Origin: Nonomuraea indica
GTDB taxonomy: Bacteria; Actinomycetota; Actinomycetes; Streptosporangiales; Streptosporangiaceae
Direction of reading: 5' to 3'
Assembly: GCF_002850745.1 (NCBI RefSeq)
Contig: NZ_KZ559467.1
Span: forward strand, 383,319 to 447,318
Length of the DNA: 64,000 nucleotides
Numbering within the stretch: position 1 is the first letter of the stretch; each line of letters starts with the position of its first letter. The notes beneath the pieces were generated by a model. That model ran no database searches. It worked only from the letters and a program-made list of their open reading frames with translations, and had not been told where the DNA came from. The translations under genes were made by a program, and so were the position numbers. This document shows, piece by piece, positions 1 to 9,806 of this stretch.

Positions 1-2
1 CG

Positions 3-491
3 TTCGTGCGCCGGGCGAAGTCGCCGGAGCTGCCGGTCATCCTGCTGGAGGACCTCGGCGCCCTGCTGGGCCTGATCTTCGCGCTGTTCGGCGTCACGAT
101 GGCGGTCGTCACCGGCAACCCGGTGTGGGACGCCATCGGCACGCTCATGATCGGCGTGCTGCTCGCGGTGATCGCGGTCATCCTGGCCATCGAGACCAAG
201 TCGCTGCTGCTCGGCGAGGGGGCCACCCCCGAGATGGAGCGGCAGATCCACGCCGCGCTGGAGAGCGCCGAGGAGGTCGAGCGCGTGATCCACATGCGCA
301 CGCTGCACCTGGGCCCGGAGGAGCTGCTGGTGGCCGCCAAGATCGCGGTGACGCACAGCGACACGGCCGCCGAAGTGGCCAGGGGGATCGACGAGGCCGA
401 GCAGCGCATCCGCGAGGCCGTGCCGATCGCCCGGGTCATCTACCTGGAGCCCGACCTCGACCGCACGCCGACCGGCGCGGCCGGCGGCTGA
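3..491 (+). CDS. Cation diffusion facilitator (CDF) transporter, C-terminal part
   Basis: The gene is cut by the window edge; the frame is open from base 3 and about 163 residues are visible. They contain the last two membrane segments of a CDF metal/proton antiporter (about residues 10-32 and 38-60) and then the cytoplasmic ferredoxin-like domain that dimerises and senses metal. The acidic pair in LLEDLGALLG lies where the CDF family keeps its second intramembrane metal-binding residues. CDF proteins export Zn2+, Co2+, Fe2+ or similar ions from the cytoplasm; the substrate cannot be read here because the first metal-site helix is missing. A GTG at base 6 is not the true start, since the preceding codon belongs to the same membrane segment. 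Confidence 0.85.
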   Translation, partial: FVRRAKSPELPVILLEDLGALLGLIFALFGVTMAVVTGNPVWDAIGTLMIGVLLAVIAVILAIETKSLLLGEGATPEMERQIHAALESAEEVERVIHMRTLHLGPEELLVAAKIAVTHSDTAAEVARGIDEAEQRIREAVPIARVIYLEPDLDRTPTGAAGG

Positions 492-519
492 GCCGGCCGG
501 CCCGCGACGAGAGCTCCTC

Positions 520-547
520 GGCGCGGGACGCCCCGTCGTCCCGCGCC
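520..547. terminator. Bidirectional hairpin between convergent genes
   Basis: GGCGCGGGACG at 520-530 pairs perfectly with 537-547 (11 bp, 6-nt loop). It lies in the 60-bp gap between the convergent CDF and GerMN genes. Confidence 0.6.
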
Positions 548-551
548 CGCC

Positions 552-1043
552 TCACTCCCGGCCGGTGAGGCAGGACGTGCCCCTCTCGGTCTGGTCGAAC
601 AGGCACCGGCCGCTCTTGTCCAGCGCGACCACCTTCTTCACCGTCGCGAACTGCCTCAGCGTGGTCCTGATCATGTTGAGCATGCGGGCGTCGGCGCCCA
701 CGCCGTTGCTCATCACCGTGCGGCAGAAGCGCAGCGTGGCCGTGCCCTTCCTGATAGTGATCGTGAAGTCGGCGCCGCAGGCGGACCTGCCGCGCAGCGC
801 GCCGGCCAGCTCGGAGTGCAGGCCCCGGGCCCGCTCCTTCGCGGTCGGGCCGGCGATGAGCTGCTCGACGGCGAACCTGGCGACGCCCTGGTGGGGCGCC
901 TTCCGGGTCACCGGGACCAGCTTGCCGGGGATGCCGAACCCCTTGGCGAAGTAGACCTTCACCGTGCTCCCGGCCTGGGTGGGGGAGCCCGCCGCGGGCG
1001 CCGGGGATAGCGCCAGGACGGTGGCCATCAGCAGCTCTCTCAT
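552..1043 (-). CDS. Secreted GerMN-domain protein
   Basis: A 163-residue protein with an N-terminal Sec signal (about residues 1-20, Ala/Pro-rich cleavage region). One GerMN-type domain follows, recognised by VKVYFAKG, the VPVTRKAP strand and the VEQLIAGPTAKERARGLHSEL-like helix seen in GerM and LpqB. Three cysteines in the second half could form disulfides outside the cell. GerMN domains occur in spore-germination and envelope lipoproteins of Gram-positive bacteria, and their ligand is unknown. The start codon ATG overlaps the stop of the MerR gene by 4 nt, so the two are translationally coupled. There is no lipobox, so the protein is probably released or wall-associated. Family call fairly sure, function unknown. 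Confidence 0.7.
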   Translation of the reverse strand: MRELLMATVLALSPAPAAGSPTQAGSTVKVYFAKGFGIPGKLVPVTRKAPHQGVARFAVEQLIAGPTAKERARGLHSELAGALRGRSACGADFTITIRKGTATLRFCRTVMSNGVGADARMLNMIRTTLRQFATVKKVVALDKSGRCLFDQTERGTSCLTGRE

Positions 1044-1399
1044 GTCCTCTTCGACGTCTGGCCGGGGGCCGAGGTTCGAAGCAGGCGCAACGCCTTCTCC
1101 TTCTCGAAGTCGAGCGCCCGGCGCGGCACCGGGATGCGCCCGATCCGTACGCCGAGGTCGCGCACGGCGGCGGCCACAACCGGCTCGCTGAGCACGCGCA
1201 ACGCGAACGCCAGCGCCGCGGGAGAGACGTCGAAACGCTTCTCCAGCTCCACCCCCTGGGCCACCGCGGCCAGCTCCTCGGGACCGAAGCGGCGGTGTGC
1301 GCCCTGCTCCCGGACGGGGGGCAGCAGCCCCAGAGCCTCCCGGTATCGCAGCATGCGAGGGGACATGCCCAGCCGCTGGGCGGCTTCGGTGATGCGCAT
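1040..1399 (-). CDS. MerR-family transcriptional regulator
   Basis: A 119-residue protein that begins directly with a MerR winged helix-turn-helix (MRITEAAQRLGMSPRMLRYREALGLL, then the wing GAHRRFGPEEL). A short C-terminal half without Cys clusters follows, so a metal sensor is not indicated. ATG at 1399 has no usable Shine-Dalgarno sequence. Upstream on the coding strand is a TAAG-aatg-TAAG repeat, and the first TAAGAAT is at -10 distance, so a leaderless transcript is likely. It is the first gene of a two-gene operon with the GerMN protein and diverges from sahH. Its inducer and target are not visible; autoregulation or control of the GerMN gene is inference. Confidence 0.8.
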   Translation of the reverse strand: MRITEAAQRLGMSPRMLRYREALGLLPPVREQGAHRRFGPEELAAVAQGVELEKRFDVSPAALAFALRVLSEPVVAAAVRDLGVRIGRIPVPRRALDFEKEKALRLLRTSAPGQTSKRT

Positions 1400-1460
1400 C
1401 CTTACATTCTTACGTCAGGAAGTGGCCGCTGAGCGTGCTCGGTGTCGGATCGACGCCTAA

Positions 1461-2936
<1,476 letters not shown>

Positions 2937-2941
2937 TCCGC

Positions 2942-2960
2942 CCGCGTGCTCCGCACGCGG
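2942..2960 (+). terminator. Hairpin immediately after ahcY
   Basis: CCGCGTGC pairs with GCACGCGG around a TCC loop, 5 bases after the stop codon; probably works with the longer hairpin downstream. Confidence 0.4.
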
Positions 2961-3000
2961 CCGACGATCCGGTACGACCGGCACGGCGACTTCCGCCCGC

Positions 3001-3034
3001 CGCGAGCGCCGGGGACCCGTCCCCGGCGCTCGCG
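3001..3034 (+). terminator. Strong 15-bp stem between the two SAH hydrolases
   Basis: 3001-3015 and 3020-3034 are perfect inverted repeats around a 4-nt loop. No U-tract follows, as is usual in this GC range. It should separate most ahcY transcription from the paralogue behind it. A third inverted repeat (3072-3082 with 3102-3112) lies in the leader of the second gene. Confidence 0.6.
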
Positions 3035-3140
3035 AGGCGAGGCGGGGCCACCGCCGTGCCGAGCGCCCTGCGGGCCGCCCCCTTCGCGTAGCCGCGAGCC
3101 GGGGGGCGGCCCGGCGGGCTTTGTGAGGGGAGAACGACCG

Positions 3141-4376
3141 ATGGACCTCGGGGAGAGCGGCGAGCGGCAGATCAGCTGGGCCGCCCGGTCGATGCCGGTG
3201 CTGACCGCGATCGGCGAGCGGTTCGCCCGCGAGCGGCCGCTCGACGGGCTGCGGATCGCCGCGTGCCTGCACGTGACCGCGGAGACGGCCGTGCTCATGG
3301 GCGCGCTCAAGGCGGGCGGCGCCGAGATTGCGCTGGCCGCGTCCAACCCGCTGTCCACGCAGGACGACGTGGCCGAGGCGCTGCGGACGTACGGGGTGGC
3401 CGTGCACGCACGGGCCGGCGTCGACCGGGCGACCTACTACCGGCACATCGACCAGGCGCTCGACATCGGGCCCGACCTGGTGCTCGACGACGGGTGCGAC
3501 CTGGTCAACACCCTGCACACGGAGCGGACCGACCTGCTGCCCGGAGTCTCGGGCGGCTGCGAGGAGACGACGACCGGGATCATCCGGCTGCGCCAGATGG
3601 CCGCGGAGGAGGCGCTGCGGTTCCCCGTCGTGGCCGTGAACGACACGCGGACCAAGCGGATGTTCGACAACCGCTACGGCACCGGGCAGTCGACGCTCGA
3701 CGGCATCATGCGGGCCACCAACGCCATGCTGGCCGGGCGGACCGTGGTGGTGGCCGGGTTCGGCTTCTGCGGGCGGGGGGTCGCCGAGCGGGCCAAGGGG
3801 CTCGGCGCGCGGGTGGTGGTGACCGAGATCGACGCCGTCAAGGCGCTCGACGCCACCCTGCAGGGCTACGAGGTGCGGCCGATGGCCGAGGCGGCGGCGG
3901 TCGGGGACCTGTTCATCACGGTGACCGGCAACCGCGACGTGGTCCGGGCCGAGCACCTGGCCGCGATGAAGGACGGCGCCATCCTGGCCAACGCCGGCCA
4001 CTTCGACGTGGAGATCGACGTGCGCGCGCTGGACGACCTTGCCGTGGAGGTGCACCGCGGGGTCCGGCCCAGCACCGACGAGTACGTGCTGGCCGACGGC
4101 CGCCGCCTGCTGCTGCTGGCCGAGGGCCGCCTGGTCAACCTCACCGCCGCCGAGGGCCATCCGGCGGCCGTCATGGACATGTCGTTCTCCGCCCAGGCGC
4201 TCGCGGTCGCCTGGCTCGCGCGGGAGCGCCGGCGGCTCGCGCCGGGCGTGTACGACGTGCCCGAGGAGATCGACCACGAGGTGGCCCGGCTCAAGCTGGC
4301 CGCGACGGGCATCTCGATCGACACGCTCACCGCCGACCAGGAGGCCTACCTGCACTCGTGGCGCGTCGGCTCCTGA
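3141..4376 (+). CDS. Second adenosylhomocysteinase, archaeal/Thermotoga-like type
   Basis: A 411-residue paralogue of the gene upstream but of another subtype. It lacks the long insertion after the NPLSTQDD motif, uses GFGFCGRGVA as its NAD-binding loop and has LAEGRLVNLTAAEGHPAAVMDMSF. It ends QEAYLHSWRVGS instead of the K...Y tail. In archaea and Thermotoga such short forms hydrolyse S-adenosyl- or S-inosyl-homocysteine; which applies here is not known. GAGGGGAG lies 9 nt before ATG 3141. The open frame extends upstream to 2946, but that part is GC-skewed and contains the hairpin leader. The 204-bp gap with terminators suggests separate regulation from ahcY. Confidence 0.85.
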   Translation: MDLGESGERQISWAARSMPVLTAIGERFARERPLDGLRIAACLHVTAETAVLMGALKAGGAEIALAASNPLSTQDDVAEALRTYGVAVHARAGVDRATYYRHIDQALDIGPDLVLDDGCDLVNTLHTERTDLLPGVSGGCEETTTGIIRLRQMAAEEALRFPVVAVNDTRTKRMFDNRYGTGQSTLDGIMRATNAMLAGRTVVVAGFGFCGRGVAERAKGLGARVVVTEIDAVKALDATLQGYEVRPMAEAAAVGDLFITVTGNRDVVRAEHLAAMKDGAILANAGHFDVEIDVRALDDLAVEVHRGVRPSTDEYVLADGRRLLLLAEGRLVNLTAAEGHPAAVMDMSFSAQALAVAWLARERRRLAPGVYDVPEEIDHEVARLKLAATGISIDTLTADQEAYLHSWRVGS

Positions 4377-4386
4377 ACCGACCCCC

Positions 4387-4469
4387 GGACCGGCCCCTCC
4401 CGGACCGGCCCCTCCCGGACCGGCCCCTCCCGGACCGGCCCCTCCCGGACCGGCCGCTCCGGGACCGGC
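4387..4469. repeat. 15-bp minisatellite (about 5.5 copies)
   Basis: GGACCGGCCCCTCCC is repeated exactly at 4387, 4402, 4417 and 4432, with a degenerate copy at 4447 and a partial sixth. It fills the space between the convergent SAH hydrolase and DUF305 genes and ends at the DUF305 stop codon. Confidence 0.9.
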
Positions 4470-5105
4470 TCAGCCCGCCGTCTGCATCTCCCGCATGCGG
4501 CGGATCTCGGCGCTCTGGGTGACGCTCACGTCGCTCGCCAGCTCCTCGACCCGGATGTGCGAGCCCTTGGTGAGCACCTCGTCCGACATCTTCAGGGCGC
4601 CCTCGTGGTGGGCGATCATGAGCTGCAGGAACAGCGTGTCGAACGCCTTGCCGCGGGCCGCCCTCAGCGCCTCCATCTGCTCGGCGGTGGCCATCCCGGG
4701 CATGCCCGCGTGCGCGGCGTGATGGTCGGGGGCCCGCTGGCCGAGCTCCTGCAACCACGAGGTCATGAACTGGATCTCCGGCCCCTGCGCGTCCTTGATG
4801 CGCGCGGCCAGGGCCTTGAGCGTGGCGGACTCCGCCCTGCTGGGCGCCAGAAGGGCCATGTCGAGCGCCTGCCGGTGGTGGACGACCATGTCGCGGACGT
4901 AGGTGACGTCGGCGGCGTTCGCCGTGGGCGCGGGAACGGCTGTCGCGGCCTCGCTCGGAGCGAGGGTCCTGGCCTCCTCGCCCGGCCTGCCGGGTGCGAT
5001 CACCGGGGCGGTCGATTCGGCTCGCGGTGCCTGCGGAGTCGTGGTGGTGCAACCCGAAAGGGACAAGAGCACCGTACCCGCGACGACGATGAGCGCGGCG
5101 CGCAA
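4470..5105 (-). CDS. DUF305 lipoprotein
   Basis: A protein of about 211 residues with a lipoprotein signal (LIVVAGTVLLSLSGC; Cys about residue 19), so it is anchored on the outer face of the membrane. A Thr/Pro/Ala linker precedes a DUF305 ferritin-like four-helix domain. Both diagnostic halves are present: YVRDMVVHHRQALDMA and LMIAHHEGALKMS. The His pairs are possible metal ligands, and a Met/His-rich stretch (HHAAHAGMPGM) lies between them. DUF305 has no settled biochemical role; links to copper or redox stress are suggestions only. Start choice: coding-strand GGGAGG is followed 4 nt later by TTG at 5105; another TTG at 5117 would place that site inside the gene. It diverges from three LVIVD genes. 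Confidence 0.85.
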   Translation of the reverse strand: MRAALIVVAGTVLLSLSGCTTTTPQAPRAESTAPVIAPGRPGEEARTLAPSEAATAVPAPTANAADVTYVRDMVVHHRQALDMALLAPSRAESATLKALAARIKDAQGPEIQFMTSWLQELGQRAPDHHAAHAGMPGMATAEQMEALRAARGKAFDTLFLQLMIAHHEGALKMSDEVLTKGSHIRVEELASDVSVTQSAEIRRMREMQTAG

Positions 5106-5129
5106 CCAGCCTCCCAAAAAAGTCGGTCG

Positions 5130-5143
5130 AGAGTGCGCACTCT
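5130..5143. promoter_or_regulatory. 14-bp perfect palindrome, candidate operator
   Basis: AGAGTGC/GCACTCT lies between the divergent DUF305 and LVIVD genes, 25 bp from the DUF305 start. A TTGACA hexamer follows at 5190-5195 in the LVIVD direction, but no convincing -10 element is spaced from it. Confidence 0.35.
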
Positions 5144-5267
5144 AGGCCAAAGGCCCCTAACGACGAAAGAGGGCAATGTCGTCCAAGATTTGACAGTATG
5201 CCTTCTGGTCAGGAAGCCGGGATCGGTTGAGGATCTCCTTGTTTGTGCAGTTCATAGGAGGTCGTTC

Positions 5268-6671
5268 GTGGTAACCCCCCGCAGAGCCCTCGTCGCGGCG
5301 GCCGCTGCCGTCGCGCTCATGGGCATCTCACTGCCGGCCCAGGCGGCCGAGATACCGGCTCCCGGCGAGATCGTCATGAGCTCCAACATGGAGCACGTCA
5401 CCAACGTGCCCAAGCCCGACGCGCTGTCGGACATCAACACCGACATCGCGTTCCAGGGCGACTACGCCTATGTCGGCAACTACTCCGGTTTCTCCATCTA
5501 CGACATCAAGAATCCCAAGCAGACCTCGCTGGTCAGCTCGGTGGTCTGCCCCGGCGGCCAGATGGACGTCTCGGTCTACGGCAACCTGCTCTTCGGATCC
5601 GTGGACTCCTCGCGCAACAACGACTCGTGCAGCAGCGTCGGGCAGAGCGCGGCGAACAAGGACTCGTGGGAGGGGATGCGTATCTTCGACATCTCCGACA
5701 AGTCCGCACCGAAGTACATCAAGTCCGTCGAGACGAACTGCGGTTCGCACACCCACACGCTCGTGCCCGACAAGAGCGGCGAGAACCTCTACGTCTACGT
5801 CTCCTCCTACTCGCCCAGCATCAACTTCCCCGACTGCCAGCCGCCGCACGACCTGATCTCGATCATCAAGGTGCCGCTGGCCGACCCCGCGTCGGCGTCG
5901 GTCATCGCCACGCCCAACCTCTTCCCGGGCGGCGGCTTCCCCGGAGTGCCGGGCAGCTACCCGAACGGCAAGTCCGCCACCTCGGGCTGCCACGACATCA
6001 CCGCCTACCCCGAGAAGGGCATCGCCGCCGGAGCGTGCATGGGTGAGGGCATCCTCATGGACATCTCCGACCCCGAGCAGCCGAGGGTCACGGCGACCGT
6101 GCGCGACGAGGTGAACTTCGCCTTCTGGCACTCGGCCACGTTCAACAACAGCGGCACGAAGGTCATCTTCACCGACGAGCTGGGCGGCGGCTCGCGGGCC
6201 ACCTGCAACGCGGCCATCGGTCCCAACCGGGGCGCCAACGCCTACTACGACATCGCCGGCGGCGGGCTCGAGTTCAAGAGCTACTTCAAGATCGCTCGGC
6301 ACCAGGCCGACTCCGAGAACTGCGTGGCGCACAACGGCTCGCTGATCCCGGTCAAGAACCGCGACGTGATGGTGCAGGCCTGGTACCAGGGCGGCATCTC
6401 GGTGGTGGACTTCACCGACTCGGCCAACCCGCAGGAGATCGCCTACTTCGAGCGCGGCCCCGACAGCACGGCCCCGCCGCTCAGCGGAGGCTTCTGGTCC
6501 GCCTACTACTACAACGGCCACATCTACGGCTCGGACTTCAACCTGGGCCTCGACGTCCTGAAGATCGACGACCCGCGGACGAACCAGGCCAACAGCGTCA
6601 AGATGGACCTGCTCAACGCGCAGACCCAGGGCTCCTACCCCGAGCCTGGCGAGGGCCGTCCGGGCGGCTGA
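5268..6671 (+). CDS. Secreted LVIVD-repeat protein, paralogue 1
   Basis: A 467-residue exported protein: Sec signal about residues 1-28 ending in AQA, then a beta-propeller-like body with LVIVD-type repeats (IYDIKNPKQ, IFDISDKSAPK, LMDISDPEQPRV, VVDFTDSANPQ). The mature part has eight cysteines that are conserved in the two paralogues downstream. It also has His-rich segments: NCGSHTHTLVP, SGCHDITAY, FWHSATF and SENCVAHNG. GTG 5268 is chosen because AGGAGG lies 6 nt upstream and the signal peptide begins there. LVIVD proteins are extracellular and of unknown function. The frame remains open far upstream, but that section lies antisense to DUF305. Confidence 0.85.
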   Translation: MVTPRRALVAAAAAVALMGISLPAQAAEIPAPGEIVMSSNMEHVTNVPKPDALSDINTDIAFQGDYAYVGNYSGFSIYDIKNPKQTSLVSSVVCPGGQMDVSVYGNLLFGSVDSSRNNDSCSSVGQSAANKDSWEGMRIFDISDKSAPKYIKSVETNCGSHTHTLVPDKSGENLYVYVSSYSPSINFPDCQPPHDLISIIKVPLADPASASVIATPNLFPGGGFPGVPGSYPNGKSATSGCHDITAYPEKGIAAGACMGEGILMDISDPEQPRVTATVRDEVNFAFWHSATFNNSGTKVIFTDELGGGSRATCNAAIGPNRGANAYYDIAGGGLEFKSYFKIARHQADSENCVAHNGSLIPVKNRDVMVQAWYQGGISVVDFTDSANPQEIAYFERGPDSTAPPLSGGFWSAYYYNGHIYGSDFNLGLDVLKIDDPRTNQANSVKMDLLNAQTQGSYPEPGEGRPGG

Positions 6672-6680
6672 TCCCGGGCC

Positions 6681-6710
6681 GTGCGGCGGGAACCCCGGTC
6701 CCCGCCGCAC
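6681..6710 (+). terminator. Hairpin after LVIVD 1
   Basis: GTGCGGCGGG at 6681-6690 pairs with CCCGCCGCAC at 6701-6710 (10 bp, 10-nt loop), 9 bases after the stop. It implies that each LVIVD gene can be transcribed on its own. Confidence 0.65.
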
Positions 6711-6868
6711 CGGCGGAGGCGCGCACCCTCCGAACTGCTGCCTTTTCAAGGGGTCAAAACATTAGATTTCTTGACGATGTGGCACCTGGACGGATTTGTC
6801 GAGATTGACAGAGACTTGGGCATTCACGTCGCAGACCCAGCGCCGGCGTGACCCAAGGAGGCTCATCA

Positions 6869-8260
6869 GTGTCCAGTCCCCTTCGCGCCCTCGTCGTGGC
6901 AGGAGCCGCCGTCGCGTTAGCGCTGACGGCCGTGCCCGCGTCGGCCGCCGAGATCCCTCCGCCAGACACCGTGGTGACCAGCCCGAACGTCTCCCACGTG
7001 CTGAACATCCCGAAGCCCGAGCCGCTCGCCGGCACCATCAACACCGACATCGCCTTCCAGAGCGGCTACGCCTACGTGGGCAACTACGGCGGCTTCTCGA
7101 TCTACGACGTCCGCAACCCGAAGAAGGCCCAGCCCGTCAGCTCGGTCGTCTGCCCCGGCGGCCAGATGGACGTCAGCGTCTACGGCAACCTGCTGTTCGC
7201 CGCGGTCGACAGCTCGCGCAGCGACGACTCCTGCAACAGCACGGGACTGCCCGCGAGCAACAAGGAGGCCTGGGAAGGCGTCCGCATCTTCGACATCAGC
7301 GACAAGACGGCGCCCAAGTACGTCAAGGCGGTCGAGACCAACTGCGGCTCGCACACCCTGACGCTCGTCCCGGGCAAGGGCGTCGACCGGCTCAGGAACC
7401 TCTACGTCTACGTCTCGTCGTACTCGCCCAGCGCGAACTTCCCCGACTGCCAGCCGCCGCACGACAAGATCTCCATCATCAAGGTGCCGCTCCGGAACCC
7501 GGCCGCCGCGACCGTCGCGGCCACCCCCGTCGTCTTCCCCGACGGCGGCAACGAGACCCAGCCCGGCCTGCTGGCGCCGACCAGCGGCTGCCACGACATC
7601 ACCGCCTACGCCGAGAAGAACATCGCGGCGGGCGCGTGCATGGGCGACGGCGTGCTGTTCGACATCTCCGACCGGCTGAACCCGAAGGTCACCGCCCGGA
7701 TCACCGACCCGAACTTCGCCTTCTGGCACTCGGCCACCTTCAGCAACGACGCCAGGAAGGTCGTCTTCACCGACGAGCTCGGCGGCGGCGGCGCGGCCAC
7801 CTGCAACGAGGCCACGGGGCCGAACCGGGGCGCCGACGCGATCTATGACATCGTGAACGGCCAGCTCCAGTTCAAGAGCTACTTCAAGATCGCTCGGCAC
7901 CAGGCCGACAGCGAGAACTGCGTGGCGCACAACGGCTCGCTGATCCCCGTCAAGGGCAAGGACATCATGGTCCAGGCGTGGTACATGGGCGGCGTCTCGA
8001 TCTGGGACTTCACCGACTCCGCCAACCCGCGGGAGATCGGCTACTTCGAGCGCGGCCCGCGCGCCGACAACAGCGGCGGCGGCGTCTGGTCCGCCTACTA
8101 CTACAACGGCCACATCTACGCGGCCGACTTCCACGAGGGCCTCGACGTCATCAAGGTCAACGATCCGCTCACCAACGGCGCCGCGCGCGTCCGTACCGAC
8201 CGGCTGAACGTCCAGACCCAGGAGTCCTACCGCGAGTGGGGCCGGGGTCACCGCGACTGA
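6869..8260 (+). CDS. Secreted LVIVD-repeat protein, paralogue 2
   Basis: A 463-residue paralogue of the preceding gene with the same architecture: Sec signal (about residues 1-27, ...PASAAE), four LVIVD-type repeats and all eight cysteines. AAGGAGG lies 7 nt before GTG 6869; an earlier in-frame GTG at 6848 would put that site inside the coding region. One difference is notable: the segment that reads GSHTHTL in paralogues 1 and 3 reads GSHTLTL here, so one conserved His is Leu. The C-terminal tail is short and charged. Upstream are TTGACG (6771) and TTGACA (6805), without clear -10 partners. Confidence 0.85.
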   Translation: MSSPLRALVVAGAAVALALTAVPASAAEIPPPDTVVTSPNVSHVLNIPKPEPLAGTINTDIAFQSGYAYVGNYGGFSIYDVRNPKKAQPVSSVVCPGGQMDVSVYGNLLFAAVDSSRSDDSCNSTGLPASNKEAWEGVRIFDISDKTAPKYVKAVETNCGSHTLTLVPGKGVDRLRNLYVYVSSYSPSANFPDCQPPHDKISIIKVPLRNPAAATVAATPVVFPDGGNETQPGLLAPTSGCHDITAYAEKNIAAGACMGDGVLFDISDRLNPKVTARITDPNFAFWHSATFSNDARKVVFTDELGGGGAATCNEATGPNRGADAIYDIVNGQLQFKSYFKIARHQADSENCVAHNGSLIPVKGKDIMVQAWYMGGVSIWDFTDSANPREIGYFERGPRADNSGGGVWSAYYYNGHIYAADFHEGLDVIKVNDPLTNGAARVRTDRLNVQTQESYREWGRGHRD

Positions 8261-8275
8261 CCTCCCTGATCCCCA

Positions 8276-8306
8276 GGCACGGCGGAGCCCGCGGCTCCGC
8301 CGTGCC
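8276..8306 (+). terminator. 14-bp stem terminator after LVIVD 2
   Basis: 8276-8289 and 8293-8306 are perfectly complementary around a 3-nt loop, 15 bases after the stop codon. Confidence 0.75.
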
Positions 8307-8421
8307 GCTTGTCCGGGGTCGATGCTGCGGGAGCCTGCTCATGAAATATGGCCGGAAAGGTGGGGAATTCCTGTCATAGTGGGGGCCGCTGTTTTCCTTT
8401 CCCCCTAGCAGGAGGTCCCCT

Positions 8422-9765
8422 GTGGCGTCCCGAATCGGCCGCGTCCTGACGTTGACGGGAGCGGTGCTCGCCCTCACGGCGTCACCCGTACAGGCGGCTG
8501 ACGACGGCAAGGCCAGCCCCAATGTCGAGCACGTGGCCAACGTCCCCAAGAGGGCGCCCTTCGACGAGGCCGACGCCTACGGCACGGATCTGGCGTTCCA
8601 GGGCGACTACGCCTACCAGGGCAACTACTACGGCTTCACCGTCTACGACATCAAGAACCCGGCCAAGCCGAAGGCGGTCAGCCGCGTCGTCTGCCCCGGC
8701 GCGCAGAACGACGTCTCGGTCCACGGTGACCTGCTCTTCCTGTCGGTGGACGACACCATGCGCGACGACTCCTGCAAGGGCGAGCCCGGCAGCGTGGCCT
8801 CCTCCTCGTCGTGGGAGGGCATCCGCATCTTCGACATCTCCGACAAGACCCGGCCGAAGTACGTCAAGGCCGTCAAGACCGCCTGCGGCTCGCACACGCA
8901 CACACTGGTGCCGGACACCACGGGCAGGTCGGTCTACCTGTACGTGTCGTCCTACGGCCCCGAGGCGGCCTTCCCCGGCTGCCGGCCCCCGCACGACCGG
9001 ATCTCCATCGTCAAGGTGCCCCTGGACAAGCCGGCCGCCGCCAAGGTGGTCGCCACGCCGGTGCTCTTCCCCGACGGCGGCAACGAGGCCCAGGAGGGGC
9101 TGCTCGCGCCGACCAGCGGCTGCCACGACATCACCGTCCACCCGCGCAAGAACCTCGCCGCCGGCGCCTGCATGGGCGACGGCGTGCTCATGGACATCTC
9201 CGACCGCGAGCGCCCCAAGGTCACCGCCACCGTCACCGACGAGAACTTCGCGTTCTGGCACTCCGCGACGTTCAACAACACCGGCGACAAGGTGGTCTTC
9301 ACCGACGAGCTGGGCGGCGGCCTCGGCGCCACCTGCACCAAGGCGGTCGGCGCCGAGCGCGGCGCGGACGCGATCTTCGACATCGAGGACGGCCGGCTCG
9401 TCAAGAAGGCGTACTACAAGATCCCGCGCGTGCAGGGCACGTCCGAGAACTGCGTGGCCCACAACGGCTCCCTGATCCCGGTCAAGGGCAGGGACATCAT
9501 GGTCCAGGCGTGGTACCAGGGCGGCGTGTCCGTCTGGGACTTCACCGACTCGGCGGCCCCGAAGGAGATCGGCTACTTCGACCGCGGGCCGATCCGGCCG
9601 CGCAACTTCGCGGGCTCCTGGTCGGCGTACTACTACAACGGTCACATCTACAGCAGCGACATCCAGCGGGGCCTGGACGTGCTGCGCATCTCCGACAAGC
9701 GCACCGACCCGGCCGCCAAGGTGCGGATGACGGCGCTGAACGCCCAGACCCAGACCGGGTTCTGA
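8422..9765 (+). CDS. Secreted LVIVD-repeat protein, paralogue 3
   Basis: A 447-residue third member of the tandem array with a Sec signal (about 1-23, SPVQAAD). It has the same four repeat units (VYDIKNPAKPK, IFDISDKTRPK, LMDISDRERPK, VWDFTDSAAPK) and the eight shared cysteines. It lacks the acidic/proline stretch that follows the signal in paralogues 1 and 2, and it keeps GSHTHTL. GTG 8422 has AGGAGG 6 nt upstream. The 161-bp gap before it includes an AT-richer patch (about 8340-8385) that could hold a promoter. It is probably secreted and disulfide-bonded; the function is unknown and can only be inferred jointly with the array and DUF305. Confidence 0.85.
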   Translation: MASRIGRVLTLTGAVLALTASPVQAADDGKASPNVEHVANVPKRAPFDEADAYGTDLAFQGDYAYQGNYYGFTVYDIKNPAKPKAVSRVVCPGAQNDVSVHGDLLFLSVDDTMRDDSCKGEPGSVASSSSWEGIRIFDISDKTRPKYVKAVKTACGSHTHTLVPDTTGRSVYLYVSSYGPEAAFPGCRPPHDRISIVKVPLDKPAAAKVVATPVLFPDGGNEAQEGLLAPTSGCHDITVHPRKNLAAGACMGDGVLMDISDRERPKVTATVTDENFAFWHSATFNNTGDKVVFTDELGGGLGATCTKAVGAERGADAIFDIEDGRLVKKAYYKIPRVQGTSENCVAHNGSLIPVKGRDIMVQAWYQGGVSVWDFTDSAAPKEIGYFDRGPIRPRNFAGSWSAYYYNGHIYSSDIQRGLDVLRISDKRTDPAAKVRMTALNAQTQTGF

Positions 9766-9771
9766 CCTCCT

Positions 9772-9806
9772 CGGGCGGGCCGCCCGCCCGCACTCAGGCG
9801 GGCGGC
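9772..9806. terminator. Bidirectional GC hairpin
   Basis: GCCGCCCGCC at 9779-9788 pairs with GGCGGGCGGC at 9797-9806; an alternative 8-bp stem sits at 9772-9790. It lies between convergent LVIVD 3 and the RDD gene and covers the RDD stop codon. Confidence 0.6.
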
